DNA from: Naematelia aurantialba
Lineage: Eukaryota; Basidiomycota; Tremellomycetes; Tremellales; Naemateliaceae
Assembly: GCA_021527695.1 (NCBI GenBank)
Contig: JAKFAO010000009.1
Span: 930,001-994,000 of the forward strand
Length of the DNA: 64,000 bases
Direction of reading: 5' to 3'
Under the pieces are notes generated by a model. The model made no database searches and was not told where the DNA came from. It worked only from the letters and a program-made list of their open reading frames with translations. Below, one piece after another: positions 39,615 to 51,764 of this stretch (the stretch's first letter is position 1; every line of letters begins with the position of its first letter). Position numbers and translations under genes: made by a program.

Positions 39615-42600
39615 ATGTCAGCGCCAGGGGCCGGTGTCGCTGGGCCGTCGAGGCCGAGTGCGGCACGCCTCCGTACGCCGCCGGCACCCTCAACATCGGG
39701 CGATTCCGAGTCAACCGCTGCTCCGCCAGTCGACAAGGGTCTGGACGTCGGTGTGCTCAAAGAACTCGCCAAGAGTGCGCTCATAGAAGGCCTCAACGAC
39801 GTGCGATGACATCGGGATAGCTCTGAACGTGGCTGATCCGCGCAGATCCAAGGTGCCAAGACGTTGATCCTCGATCCCGCCCTTGCAGGACCGCTGGGAC
39901 TGATCACGGAAATCACCCTTCTGAAGGTCGGTGGTTCATGAACCATGCACTCGGGTCATGTCGTGTCTCTAGTGGCTGCGCTGAACCAAGGAACGCATAG
40001 CAATACGCAGTGGACAAGCTGTTCTGGCTGGAGCCTGGACCGTTGTCCGTATCGACTCGCAATGTTGTCTGGCTATGTCGCCCGAAGATGAGCCACATGC
40101 GGACCATCGCAGGTAAGTAGGATAGGCAGATCTCCACGTCGCTTGCCTTGCTGAGTACGATTCAGAACAGATACGCAGTCAGCAGTCCAATCCAGCGGCC
40201 GCTGGTCCGCTGGTGTACACGCTTTTATTGGTGCCTCGGGTGACCGAGTTGTGCAGAAAAGTGCTCGAGGACGAAGGGGTCGCGGGGGATATCAACATCT
40301 CACAAGTAGGTCTTCCCTCTGGTCGATGGTCAGATCTTCTAGGCGGTACTGACATTAGATGGCAGTTCAAGCTCGAATTTGTGCCCATGGAGGAGGATTT
40401 GCTGTCAATGGAGATGGAGGATGTTTCCAGGGATATCTTCCTGGCAAGTCCAAGTCCGGCTTGGAGGTCCAGTGCAGTAGCTAAAGCAGGGTAGAACGGC
40501 GACGACACGCCCATCTTCTACTCGTCTCTCGCGCTCATGACCTTTCAACGGGCGTTTGGTCTGTTCCCCCGGATACTAGGCAAAGGCGATGGTGCCAAGG
40601 TAACTCGTTGCGCTTCCCCACTTCATCATTGTTACGATAGTCTAGCTCATGTGTCTCTACCAGAAACTATCGGACTTGTTGCAACGGCATCACAGTTCCG
40701 GCGATGCGCAGTACGCGGAACTCGAGATCTCCGACCAGGTCGACAGCTTGATCGTCCTCGATCGCGCGGTTGACTGGGTGACGCCCATGTGCACCCAGCT
40801 CACCTATGAAGGCATGTTGGATGAGTACGTTGGGATTCGAAACGGTACGTCTGCACTCCGTTCCCGCGGTAGCGCTCGGCTTCTCCTCTCATCTTATCGT
40901 CTCATGCACGGTGTTAGATCCCGGGGTCCGGGCGTGACTGACATAATCCAGGTCATATCGAGGTTGATCCGGCGCTGCTGGAGACGGACAAGAACTCGCC
41001 CGCCCCGACGCCCGGCGCGACTCTGCCGCCTGCCCAACCTACCAAGAAACGGAAACACCACCTGTCCGGGCAAAAGGACAAGTTGCTCGCTGATATCCGT
41101 GATCTCAACTTTGCGGCTGTCGGGTCCCGGCTGAGCAAGCTGGCCAGGCGGCTGGAGGGCGACTATGGCGGAGTGAAGAACCTCAAGAGCGTGTCGGAGA
41201 TGAAGCAGTTTGTGGGCAAGATCAGCGGGTTGCAGTCGGAGCAGCAGAACCTGCGACTACGTGCGTATCCGTCCCTCCTGCTCGATGGTGCTGTGGTGGC
41301 GGTGGTGTTGCAGTTGTGGCATAGGCGCTGAGTCTGTACCGTAGATACCGGGTTGACAGAGGCTTTGATGGCGATCACCAAGACGGACGAGTTCGACCGG
41401 TCGCTTGAAGCCCAGCAAAACATTGTGGCGGGGTACGACACGTCTGCGCAACTGACGGCGATTGATGACTTGATGAGCCAGCAGGCGCCGTGGGCTAACG
41501 TCTTGCGTGTGGCGGTGTTGTTGAGCCTCAGCAGCGGAGGTATCAAGCCGAAACCGCTTGAGGCTTTCAAGCGCGATTTCCTACAGGCATGTTTTCCCGT
41601 TGTCGACCTATCTTGCCGCTTTCCCCACCGAACCCTGTCTGCCCATCCATCCCCTCTCCCCACGACTGACCTGTCTGCACCTCCATCCCCTGCTCCTTAC
41701 GACTAACCTTGTCTGCCCCTCCATCCCCTTCGCCTCACTTATATAGCTGCACTACGGTTCGACTGACCCTGTGCCACAGGTATATGGGTACCACCACCTC
41801 CCCCTCCTCATCGCGCTGCAATCCCTCAACCTGCTCGTGAAATCGCCTGCGTCCGCGCCGCATCCATTCCCAGCACTCCGCAAATCCCTCCGACTGGTCG
41901 TCGACGACACCGACGATGCCGCGCCCAACGATATCTCCTACGTCTACTCGGGGTATGCGCCGCTCTCGATCCGGCTGGTGCAATGCGTAACGCAGAAAAA
42001 CGCGATCCTCTCCACCGCTGCTGCCGATGTCCAGGAGGGAAGAGACGGCAGGAACGGGCCAGGCGTCGCAGGGGCAGGAGCGGGCGCTGGCGCGGGGCAA
42101 GCAACAGGACACGGGCGGAAGAGCTTGCCTCGCGCGCATCCTATTTCTGGGTGGAGGGGGTTCGAGGACGTGCTCGGTAGTATCCCTGGTGCGACGGTCG
42201 ATGTGCGGCAGAAGGTCGCCGGCGCGCGACACGACATGAATGGTTCGTCCCACTTCTCGCTCCCTGTTGTTTCACTTCCCGGGCTTTCGATAGTTATCTC
42301 TATCCCATCCCTATTGTATTCCATTCCTGTCCGTATCCCTATCCTATTATATTCCTATCCCTATCCCTATCCTATTCTATCCCCATCCCTATCCCTAGTA
42401 TATTCCTATTCTTCTATTCCAATCCTAAGTATTCCTACTGCGATCCGCAATCAGACACAAATTCACGATCCGTCTGCGGGCTGCTCCGCGATTGCTTCTC
42501 CTTGTCCCATACTGACACGTCGCAGTCCCACCACGAGACGCCACCACGACCGTCGTGTTCTTCCTGGGCGGATGCACGTATACCGAAATCGCCGCGTTGC

Positions 42601-42695
42601 GGTGGATGTCAAAGCAGACCAAAGGGCGCCGATTCCTCATCGCCACCACGGGCATCATCAATGGGACGACGGTGAGTCTCATTCCGCGCCGGCCC

Positions 42696-42776
<81 letters not shown>

Positions 42777-42969
42777 ACTCCTCAACCCTCGACCCTTAAC
42801 CCCTCAACTCTCAACCCTCAACCCCTCGTCCTGAACCGCTCAAGGTCGCCTACGTGCGACCGCCTTGGTCCTTCCATTTCCGCCTGATGCGTCCCTGCGT
42901 AGCAATACTGACTGGGCGCAGCTGCTGGAGAGTTTTGGCGATAGACCGCCCGTGCCGTTACACACGTAG
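39615..42969 (+). CDS. VPS33: Vps33, Sec1/Munc18 protein of HOPS/CORVET
   Basis: Binds SNARE bundles as part of the HOPS and CORVET tethers in endosome-vacuole fusion. Segments in order: '[16 protein letters not shown]', '[19 protein letters not shown]', '[13 protein letters not shown]', '[18 protein letters not shown]', '[19 protein letters not shown]', '[17 protein letters not shown]', '[20 protein letters not shown]' (hallmark of the SM family), '[12 protein letters not shown]', '[17 protein letters not shown]' and the C-terminal '[20 protein letters not shown]'. A Gly/Ala run lies in the loop near 42060. At least ten introns; two late introns (after 42238 and 42671) are filled with tandem repeats. 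Whether it is nearer animal VPS33A or VPS33B was not tested. Confidence 0.92.
42330..42412 (+). repeat. Intronic CCTATCC-type repeat
   Basis: Units of CCCTAT/CCTATT recur through the VPS33 intron that starts after 42238; pyrimidine-rich with regular TAT. Confidence 0.8.
42694..42826 (+). repeat. Intronic CCCTCAA heptamer array in VPS33
   Basis: About twelve perfect head-to-tail copies of CCCTCAA, then degenerate copies, in the last VPS33 intron. The complement is TTGAGGG, one inserted base away from a TTAGGG-like telomere unit. Confidence 0.9.
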
Positions 42970-43371
42970 CGGGTGCGGAAATTGCCCCGCATGCGGGTCA
43001 GACACGGGTCCTGCGTGAGCAGGTGCAGGGCGCGTGGCGAGACGGCTGTTGCTTGCATTCGTAGAGCGACATGCATCAGATATGTGCGTCTGTGCATCTG
43101 TGCGTTTGTGCGTCTGTGCATCTGTGCGTTTGTGCGTCTGTGCATTTGCTCATGTGTGCATCTGTGCTTTTGTGCATTTGTGCATCTGCGCATCTCTGAG
43201 ATCGAGTTCTGATGTTGCATGCAGTGCAACGCAGGTCCCGAGCGGCAATCACGACATGCAGTCATGCCAGTCCGTCCGTGTTGCCGCGTTGCCGCGTTAC
43301 CGCGTGGCCGCACTGCAATATCTCCACTCGACCAGAAGCCTGCATGTACTCTACTGACCCGATACCGGCTC
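42970..43371. other. Intergenic region with GTCTGTGCAT repeats
   Basis: Convergent flank between VPS33 and GCP4. From about 43082 to 43198 a 6- and 10-bp pattern (TGTGCA, TGTGCGTCTGTGCATC) repeats. No gene is supported; frames through the repeat encode only low-complexity Cys/Val/Arg peptides. Confidence 0.7.
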
Positions 43372-46300
43372 TCACAGCCCGCCTTCGGCCAGGACGTTGC
43401 GACTGATCCCCCCCGCCTGACGCAGCTCGTCGTCCTCCGTCTGCGTGTGCCAGTCGGTGAGAACGCCATTAAAGTCGAGCCGCAACAAGACTACGGCGCC
43501 CACGGGCAGCATCAGCATGAGCGTCGTCACTCTTTCCGTCTCCCGTCTCCCGTCTCCCGTCTCCCGTCTCCCGTCTAGTGTAATGCCAAAACTCGACGTA
43601 CGCTGCTCGATATGTCTGCCCATTGACGCCTCGGCCTCGGCGCGAGCGATACTGGCGTTCGCGCTGTGCACGCTGTGCACGCCCTGTCCTCCATCTCCTT
43701 TTGGGGTAAGGCCCACTGCCCGCCCCGGTATGGCGGTGAAGCTCGTCTGGCGAGACATGTGTGCCAGTCGCGCCGTACGGGAAAACGACGCGCCGGCAGC
43801 TACAGCAGCCCCCGAGGCGCCAGACCCAGAAACGGATGTGGATCTCGACACGGAGGCGGAGACGGAGACGAAGCCGAGTGCCGAGACGGACGAGGCGTCT
43901 CGCCCGCCGTGTCCCGGTCCCGGTCCCTGTGCCGCGGGTGCGGGTGCCGGCGGGTTCAGCGTCTCCAGCAGCGCCTGGAAGAATTCGCAAAGGAGCTCGT
44001 TGAATGTCTGGTGCCGTTAGCTGCGGGACGCTAGTGCCAGTGCCACTGTGCCATGTCCGGAACAAAGGATCACGGACGAGGATCAATCGCGATCACGGAC
44101 CACAGGAGCTAGCGATGTCGGATCACAGGGGGTAATCAAAGTGACGCAGATCAAAGGCTCCAGCCTCACGAGCCACAGGATCTAGTGCCGTCGGATCAGG
44201 AGTTTAGTGTTATCGGGCCAAAGGTGCAAAGGTGCAAAGGGGCAAAGGTGACAGTGCAAAGGACAAAGCGGGAGTGAAGGAGCAGAGCAATCAAGATGAA
44301 TGGCAGCTCGATCACAGAGAGCAAGGCGCAGAGAGCAAGGCACAGAGATGACGAGTCAAGCTGGAAACGACACGAACCTCGCTGAGCCCTTTGACAGCAT
44401 CCGCGCGTTCTCGCGCTACGTCGCCACCATCGCCGTCATCGCTGCCGTGGTCCTCGAGCAAGTCAGGTTCCACGCGCCCGCCCCAGCGCTCGACGAGCCC
44501 TGCAAGCCGCCTGCATACATCCATGATATCGCGCAGGAGCACGGCCATGCCGCGGTCCGCTATGAGCAGGCCTTCGCGCAGAAACGCCAGGTGTCGCGCG
44601 TGCATCTGTCTGCAGACGCGTCAGCTATGCCCCGTCGGCGTTTCCCGTGTGCAAAAAAAAAAAAACAAGAGAAGAGCGGCACAGAGGCCGCGGAGCAGAC
44701 TAGCAACTCACCGTAGCGCGAGAAAGTCGAGGTAGTTGTTCTTGATACTCGACCTGGAGAGAGGCGGCACGCCACTCTTCACCGTCGCCGAGTCAAAGCC
44801 CGCATGTGTCCCTTCCGAGGGCGCTGGTGAGCCCGCCCTCAGACCGTCAAGGACCGACGGAGCAGTAGCCGTCCCTGGACCTGCAGCGGGCCTCGTGGCC
44901 ACTGATCCCTGCCGCGTTGAGCCTCGCAGTGACCCCCTCGGCGTACTGGCTCCACCTCTGGCCGGGACGCCAGCTCCATCCAGGTATTCTAGAAGTCGGC
45001 GGTGTTGCACGTCGATCACGTCCACCAATGAATGGGACAAGAGCTCATCGAGAAAGAACAACATGCTTCGAACGAGGCTCCAGGCGGTACGCGAGCTGGA
45101 CTGCACAGTGGCCGTCCACTTGCGACGCCGGCGGTGAGAATGGGACAGACTCGACCAAGTCTCGAGCACGCGGGCGTGCGTGTCGCGCAACGCAAACAGG
45201 TACGCGTGGATATCCGTGTACGCTGCCAATGTGGGTGGCGTGAGGAAGAGATCAAGTGGCCACGAAATGGTCATGGCGAGTTCCATTGGTGCGCCGAGAA
45301 CGGCCGATGAGAATAATTCTCGTATCGAGGTATCTCCTGCGCTGCTTGAGGCGCGAGGGTGGGCGGCCGGCCTAGACGATGCAGAGGGCAAGAGGGGTCG
45401 CAAGGTCCCTCGGGGCAGCTTGAGGCGCAAGGAATCGAGCGCCTTGTCGGCTTCTACGGACGTGCCGACACTGGCGCGGAGGAGGGCCAGGCGCAGGTCT
45501 TGTTCTCTGATGACAGAGGACGACGAGTGAGGATTCGAGGTGATGAGCTTGTCGAGATGGAGTTTGCGGAGTTCGCGTACGAGGGCGAGCGAGTAGTCGG
45601 ACGAGCGTGTCAGGAAAAAGTTGGCGCTATGTTTTATCAGTTGATGAACAATGTGCGGGAGGGAGGGCAGAGGGACTTGCAAGGTATCCAAGGCTTCGAC
45701 GACTTGCGGTCCAGTCAGGATATGCGTCCATAGCCATCTAGGAGGGGGTTAGTCTTCCATCTGGCTTTTCTCATCTTTCTGCTCCCATCTGTCTTGTCTC
45801 GTCTGGTCTGCGCGTGATGAAGCGGAAGCATGGCTGGACTCACTCGCCAACCTCCTGCCGTGCACGCTGTATGGCCGTATCCAGATCGCCGTCCTCCAGC
45901 GTTTTGACACCCATCAGCTCCTCCCTCAGAGCATGCACCAGGCCTGGCGGGAGTGCCCTGCCTTCGCGGCGCAGCGTCGCCGCCACACGCCCGATATACA
46001 CCATGCTCTCCTGCGTGCTCTGTCCGATCGCGGGCGGGACCAGCCGCTCGTCGAGGCTGTACACCCTGTGGGTGGGTGAGAGCGGGTCAGGGCCGACGTC
46101 GAGGCCGAGCGAGGGCGTGTGGCCGTGGAGCAGGAACGTAGAGAGGTCCGTGAGGAACAGGCGGGTGAGGGTGCCAAGGAGCCGGGTGTAGATGCCCGCC
46201 AGCGTGGGATCGCCAGTGCGTGCTCGCGCCTGGAGGAGGTGGATGAGCTCGCCCGGCGTAGGGGTGGTAGGGGGTGTAGGGGGTGTCGGTCCGGTCGAGG

Positions 46301-46850
46301 CGGCCGACGTCACTGGTGTGGAAGCGGAGCTCGCTACGGCCAGCGTGGTGATCAGGTCCGACAGCGAGGCGAGCGGCGCCTGCCATGGCGAAACGGTAGC
46401 GACCAACGCTGAGAGCGGGACGTATCCCTGCTGGTCTTGCACTAGTACCGGGTCAAGCGCGAGCACTTTCGCCTCGGTCGAGAGCAGCAGCACCTCGTAG
46501 TCCTTCAGTACGTCCAGGATGGACCCAGCAAGCGCAGAGAGGTACATCTCGGCATGGACATCGCCCACCGGCCCTTCCTTGTCCTTGTCCTTGCCCTTGC
46601 CCTTTCCAGACGCCAGCGAAGCAGCTAAGACGGACGATCGCCCACGGCGCTGCAGTTTCAGTGCCCAGGTGCGGATCTGGTTGTACCGGAATGCCAGTTG
46701 GCCAAGCGCGTCAAGCGAAGCTACCTCGCCCGGATGGAGGCAGGTGCTCAACGAAGGAGCGAGGGCGAGAGTCGTGGGTGATGCCGCTGGAGACGGGGAG
46801 AAGAAGGACGACGGGTGCCCTGCGAGGACCAGCAGCAGCTCGGCGAGCAT
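43372..46850 (-). CDS. Gamma-tubulin complex component 4 (GCP4)
   Basis: GCP-family subunit of the gamma-tubulin ring complex that nucleates microtubules. Reading the minus strand: the first exon 46850 to about 45842 starts 'MLAELLLVLAGHPSSFF' (GCP4 N-terminus) and has 'SLDERLVPPAIGQSTQESMV' with 'YIGRVAATLRREG'. The second large exon has 'IVHQLIKHSANFFLT', 'FLTPPTLAAYTDIHAYLFAL' and 'AWSLVRSMLFFLDELLSH'. The next has 'MHARHLAFLREGLLIADRG' and 'LLRDIMDVCRRLAGLVERWG'. The C-terminal exon has 'LLLRLDFNGVLTDWHTQT'. Length and absence of N-terminal extensions favour GCP4 over GCP2/3/5/6. Late introns contain short tandem repeats and a 13-T run before an acceptor (44651-44663). Confidence 0.85.
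43537..43576 (-). repeat. TCTCCCG repeat in last GCP4 intron
   Basis: Five to six head-to-tail copies of CGTCTCC. The reading frame stays open across it, but joining CAG-C to TC-TTG around it (intron about 43493-43605) restores the conserved 'LLLRLDFNG' block, so it is judged intronic. Confidence 0.75.
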
Positions 46851-47100
46851 GTTGCTGTTGCTCTCTCCCGTGCCGCAGACTGAACACGGCTTGCGTCAAT
46901 GTCCAAAGATGGATCCCGAGATGGAAGGATGAGCAAACGACGAGGCTCTGGACGCGAACATGGTCGCGTCGCCACTGGAAATCACTTTTCAGATGAAAAT
47001 CATTCACCGTCATGCAGCTACAACCATCATGAATCGTCGTGTATCTATGCTCCACAGCATACAAAGCAGCCATTGCAGCTCGTCGTAGACTCGTTTATCG
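46851..47100. other. Short intergenic region upstream of GCP4
   Basis: 250 bp between the GCP4 start and the Wwm1-like stop; no gene seen. Confidence 0.4.
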
Positions 47101-48093
47101 CTAGAAATCACCGCCGCCCATGTCGCCCATGTCGCCGCCGCCCATGTCGTTGCCAGCGCCATCCTGGTATCCGTCCTGATACGCGTCATGCTGGCTCTGT
47201 TGTGTGTAAGGACAACGTTTGTATAGGTCGCACGACCACTCACATCTGAGATCATGTCGCCGATCAGCAAACCGCCCAGCAGGCCACCACCGAGACCGAG
47301 CGCCGCCTGATTCGCCTTTGTCAGCGTGGCCCTCGCCTCAAATACCAGAGCCATGGCTGGGAGAGAGCAGTCAAGACAGGACGTACCGCTCCTCCCGCTC
47401 CCATGCCTGTCCGCTGTGGCCGCCCATACTGCTGTTGGGCATACATGGGCTGCTGGCCGTACCCTTGCTGTGGGTAGCCTCCGTACGCCTGTTGCTGTGG
47501 ATACCCCCCGTATGCCTGTTGCTGTGGATACCCACCGTACTGCGGCTCTTGCTGGTATCCGCCATATTGCTGCTGCTGGGGGTACCCTGCATAGCCCTGT
47601 TGCGGCTGCGCCTTGCCCTTGAGCTTGTCGATGAAGCCTCCGATACCGCGCTTGCCGCTCTGGCTGCCGACAGGCGACGCAGGGGGCATTGTCGCCGACG
47701 CCTGCCCGATCGAGCCGGCGTAGGACCCGCGGCCACTGTTGTATGACGACGTGCCGCCGTTGTATGCAGGCCGCTGGTCCTGTTTCTCAGCTGGGTAGTT
47801 GTTGCGCGATGGGGGAGGGCCCAGAGGTGGCGCAAACGACTGGTCGTCGGCTGGACTGGGCTTGTTCAGCCCACGATCACGCGTGTGACAAGGGTACGCA
47901 CTGCTCCCACTGGCTTTTAGGGCCTCCCGCAGCACCCTTGTTCACATAGAACCACGTCTTGTGCTCCTCGTTGAATCTGCGAGCATCAGTCGACTCGTGG
48001 GACGGACGGCCGGCATCGGCGGGCGGCAGGTGAGTCAGCTCACTGTGTGATCCAGCCGGGAGGCAGCGGACGGGAGTCGGGATTCGTCGCCAT
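47101..48093 (-). CDS. Wwm1-like WW-domain protein with prion-like region
   Basis: Starts 'MATNPDSRPLPPGWITQ', the first half of a WW domain, completed over two introns by 'FNEEHKTWFYVNKG' and 'GGPKSQW' (both Trp present). There follows a Ser/Gly-rich linker, 'GGFIDKLKGKAQ', and a Gln/Tyr/Gly-rich stretch with 'QQQAYGGYPQQ' units (47440-47620). Next is a Gly-rich helix 'ALGLGGGLLGGLLIGDM', ending in a Gly/Asp/Met tail. The same order (WW, Q/Y/P-rich, Gly-rich helix, Asp/Gly tail) is found in yeast Wwm1, a binding partner of the metacaspase Mca1. Function here is inferred from that architecture only. Codons for the repeats are not uniform, so this is not a fresh DNA expansion. Confidence 0.8.
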
Positions 48094-48721
48094 GCTGGTG
48101 AATGCGGAGGGCGAGTGCAAGGTCGCGAGTGCCAGGTGGGCTGTACGAGCACCTGCTTGGAGAGGTAGAGATACAACGCTTGACAGAGTCCCCCGTCGAC
48201 GTGGGCAAGGGGGACGACGGACGATGAATGGATGTCTTGGCACCGCTCTCCCCGCGTGTGACCGTGGGAGACTAGCTGGGTGCATTAGCGCGAAAGGGGC
48301 CCCTTTCCCCCGTCCCACGTGGGGTTCCTTTGAGGCTATTTGCGGGAACTCCTAATGAATAGTTTGTAGTTGACGGCCGACTTGTTAATGAGATCCCTCC
48401 ATCTCCTAATTCACTCCCCGATCGTTCCTAATCATCCGCCTCTCTCCCTCCTGATCCATTCCTAATCGATTCCTAATCCCCAATCCCCCGCCCCCGGTTC
48501 CGGGCACGGAGACGGTTTGTAACCCCGTTTGTGACCTGCTCCGTCCCCGCATCTCGGTGTCATCTTGCCACAACCCACCCACCACAGCCAGCATCCAATC
48601 CCACCTTGTATCCTCACTCGGCCACCCCCTTCCTTGTCCTCCTGGTGGCTATCGAATTTCCGATAGAGTGACTGTCGGGCCTCGCGCTCAGGCGAGCGGC
48701 TTTCCCGCACGGGGGGCTCTC
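48094..48721. promoter_or_regulatory. Divergent upstream region of the WW gene and WC-2
   Basis: 628 bp without a supported gene. Between 48385 and 48480 'CTAATTC/CCTAATC' words recur six times (tcctaattc, tcctaatca, tcctaatcg, tcctaatcc), a loose repeat that could hold binding sites. Confidence 0.4.
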
Positions 48722-50719
48722 ATGGCTCTCGTCGCATCGGCCATGAACACTGCGTATGGGGCCAATGCCTCGGACGACCGAGACAATGGCAACGGGTTCG
48801 AGGCGAGTGTCTCTTCTTTCTCTCAGACTCGGCCGGCCATGGCTGTCGTGGTGCAGCTCATCTCAAAAGGTAACGAGCTCGCTGATATGCACACAGTTTA
48901 CCCGAAGAAAGCGATGGCCCTCGTTGCTCCTGCAGGAACTGGTGGGCTCGGCCTTGTTCTGCCTGAAACCTGTCCCACCCCAGCAATCCGTCGACTCGCT
49001 CCACGGGGGCAGCACCACGACTCTAGGGTGGAAGGTTCGTATGCCCTGGCCAGATGTCATTGCGGCTCTAATGTGTCGTTCTACAGACGTTGTTCGCGTC
49101 GCCATCGGCGCAGGAGATGCTGAACCAGAGGCCCGCCGACTTGGAGGGCCGGGATTTCTTCGACCTCGTCTTTGGTGAGCACGATATGGGGCAAAATCAC
49201 GTGCATGGCGAGGCTGAGTAAATAAGCCCCGGACCATCCACCGCTCCATGCGCTGTTCCTGTCGCTGCTGGATCCAGCCCATACGCCACTGCCACACGAC
49301 TCGGACTCGAGCCTGTCGAACTCGACCGACTCGTCCGGCGGCCTCGGGCTCGCGCAGCCCCACATTGTGTCTGGCCCAAGTGGCGCAGGACGCACGCAAA
49401 CGGCGTACGTGCGCATGCTGCCTGCTTCCGAGCCCTCTCGGCCTGGAACCAGCACGGGCGCAGGCGCAAGCACGAGCACCGGCGCTGGTGCTGGTGCTGG
49501 TGCTGGTGCTGGTGCGGGAGCGGATGCAGGGCCGGCGGCTCCAAGTGGCAGTGCAGTTGGAAGAGGAGCGGCGTCTGGGCCTGTGGTGTGGGAGCTGCGT
49601 GCGCACGCGACAGGGCTGGACGGACCGCTCTTCGGCGGGCCGGCGTCTGGCATGCCTGGACACGGTGCCTTTGTCCCTCGGCAAGGGGACGAAGGCAGTC
49701 TGCGGGGAAAGGCAGTGTGGGTCATGGGCCGGAGAGTCGGCGATGGCCAGGGCGAGGCCGACCACACCGGCAATGCTCAATCGTGCGGGTCCTCCTAGTG
49801 TGCACAAAGATACTGACTGATTGTCTTGCGTTGCTGTTCTCTCTGTTCCTGCGTGGTTCTGATTTCGACGCACAGACTTGACGCGTTTTTGGAGCTGAAA
49901 CTCGAGAACGAGCGGCTACGCGAGGAGCTGCGCGAGCTGCAGCTCGACCTCGACGACGATGAATTCCGTGAGCTCATCTCGTGTCTCCCCGTTCTCTTAC
50001 TCCACGCCGCGGCGGTCTGACCTAATCTTACTTAGCGCGACCCGGATACGTTGACCCCGCCCCCATGCCGATCTACAACGTGGACGACAGCGACAGCGCC
50101 TCGGACTCGTCCGCCTCGTCTGCCGTCGGCGGCGGTGGCGGCGGCAGTGGTGGCGGCGGTGGTGGCGGTGGTGGCGGGCGGGGGAGCGGCGGGGGGAGCG
50201 GAAGCGGCAGTGGAGCGGGCACAGGGGGCGGGGGCGGAGAGCGCGGATCGAGCGCCTCGAGCCCGCGTGCCAAGCCGGCCAAGCTCAAGGACCCGGCGCA
50301 GCGGAAGCGGAAGAAGAGTATTGCCGCACCGCGCGTGTCGGGGGTCGAGGGCGAGGGGATGCACGTTTGCGTTTCGTGTGGGCGGACAGATAGCCCCGAG
50401 TGGAGAAAGGGCCCGCTCGGGCCCAAGACGCTGTGTAATGTGAGTGCAGCGGGTACGAGCGCCACAACGGCTACTACCACTACCACCACCATGCTCCTGC
50501 CGCCACCGCCACGCCGCCGCCACCGCCACCACCACGAGCAGCAGCAGCACCGCCGCCACTACCGACACTGCAACACTGCGACACTGTCGACACCAACTAC
50601 CTTCCGCTACCACCGCACCACAAACACCGTATCGCTGACGTGACCAGGCATGTGGGCTGCGCTGGGCCAAGCGCAACTCGGCGGGGCCTGGCAAAAAGGA
50701 GAAGAAGGAGAAGAAGTAG
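48722..50719 (+). CDS. WC-2: White collar 2-type blue-light transcription factor
   Basis: Partner of the photoreceptor WC-1; binds GATA-type sites in light-response promoters (BWC2 in Cryptococcus). Exons in phase: 48722-48850, 48897-49034, 49087-49174, 49227-49788, 49876-49967, 50036-50439, 50648-50719; 494 aa. The PAS domain begins '[16 protein letters not shown]' and continues '[20 protein letters not shown]' with 'GRDFFDLVF'. A coiled coil '[20 protein letters not shown]' and a Ser/Gly-rich linker with long Gly runs (50124-50240) follow. The C-terminal GATA finger is [18 protein letters not shown] with [12 protein letters not shown] (CX2CX18CX2C), split by an intron in the last CXXC. No LOV cysteine motif is seen, as expected for WC-2. 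The donor at 49789 (GTCCTC) is weak. Confidence 0.92.
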
Positions 50720-50960
50720 TCGCGCGACACGCCATCCACGCCCGACGACTGACACGCCATCCACGCCGACGACTAACAATCCATCCCACGCCCGACGACT
50801 GACAATCCATCCCACGCTCGACGACTCACGCTCCATCCCTCCCGACGCCCGTTCCCAGTGTACATTTCCACGGACAGCTACAATGGCAGCACGGTCACCG
50901 TCACGACACGGGGACGGTCACGGTCACGGTCACGAACCCGGTTACGGTCACGATCATGGT

Positions 50961-50996
<36 letters not shown>

Positions 50997-51764
50997 GAGC
51001 ACGGAAAGGTGGGATGTAGGACTAGCGAGCACGTTGACGTAGGACCATACTTGCAGAGCTTGCAGCGCCTCGCGGTATTTTAGTATTTACGTGCCATAGC
51101 GCAGTACGAGCTGGACGTTGTATCTCTATTCGAAAGATTCACCATGCCCGAGATACCCGCGGCGAGGCATGTATGCGTACACTACATCACAGACAACACA
51201 CGTACTCTACATCACCGACAACACACATACACTACATGCACTGACAACACACATACACTACATGCACAGACATTACACACCAGGCAGGACACGACAGCAG
51301 GACATGTACAGGCAGGACGTGCACAAACTGTGCAGGCACTGACACGCTCCACAGCCACACGGCTCTCCTACATGGTCATGCTGTCATTGCGCCACACACA
51401 CCATACCATGCCATGCTCTGCATAACTCACACTGTCGTGCACATTGCCATGCCATGCCATGCCATGTCCATTACCACCAGCTACTGCACCCACCGGATAT
51501 AGCGTACAATATCAACATCAACGTGTCAACATGCACCCCGACAGTCACTCCTTCTCGTGTCGTGTCTCCGCTGTCCGAGCCACAAGGATATTATTTCGAC
51601 GGGTAGTAATACACATCGGACGTATTGGGTCCATGGCCCCTCAGCACCCTCAGCACCCTCATCTCCCCCAGCCCTTAGCCCTCAGCCCTCAGCCCTCAGC
51701 ACCCTCAGCCCTCAGCCCTCAACACCCTCAACCCCCAATCCTCACCCTCAACAAACCCTCAGCC
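50720..51764. other. Repeat-rich intergenic region
   Basis: No gene is supported. It holds four separate arrays: CGACGACTGACAATCCATCC units (50735-50850); GGTCAC/GAGCAC hexamers (50905-51000); ACATACACTACATGCACTGA units (51180-51280); and CCCTCAG heptamers (51640-51760). A 66-codon frame starting at 50883 is just the translated hexamer repeat. Confidence 0.7.

Noticed and set aside
42694..42826. True internal telomere or chromosome end
   Set aside because: Repeat is flanked by VPS33 exons on both sides and the unit is not a known telomere repeat.
50883..51083. His/Glu/Gly-rich small ORF
   Set aside because: It is the translation of a hexamer repeat and has no conserved feature.
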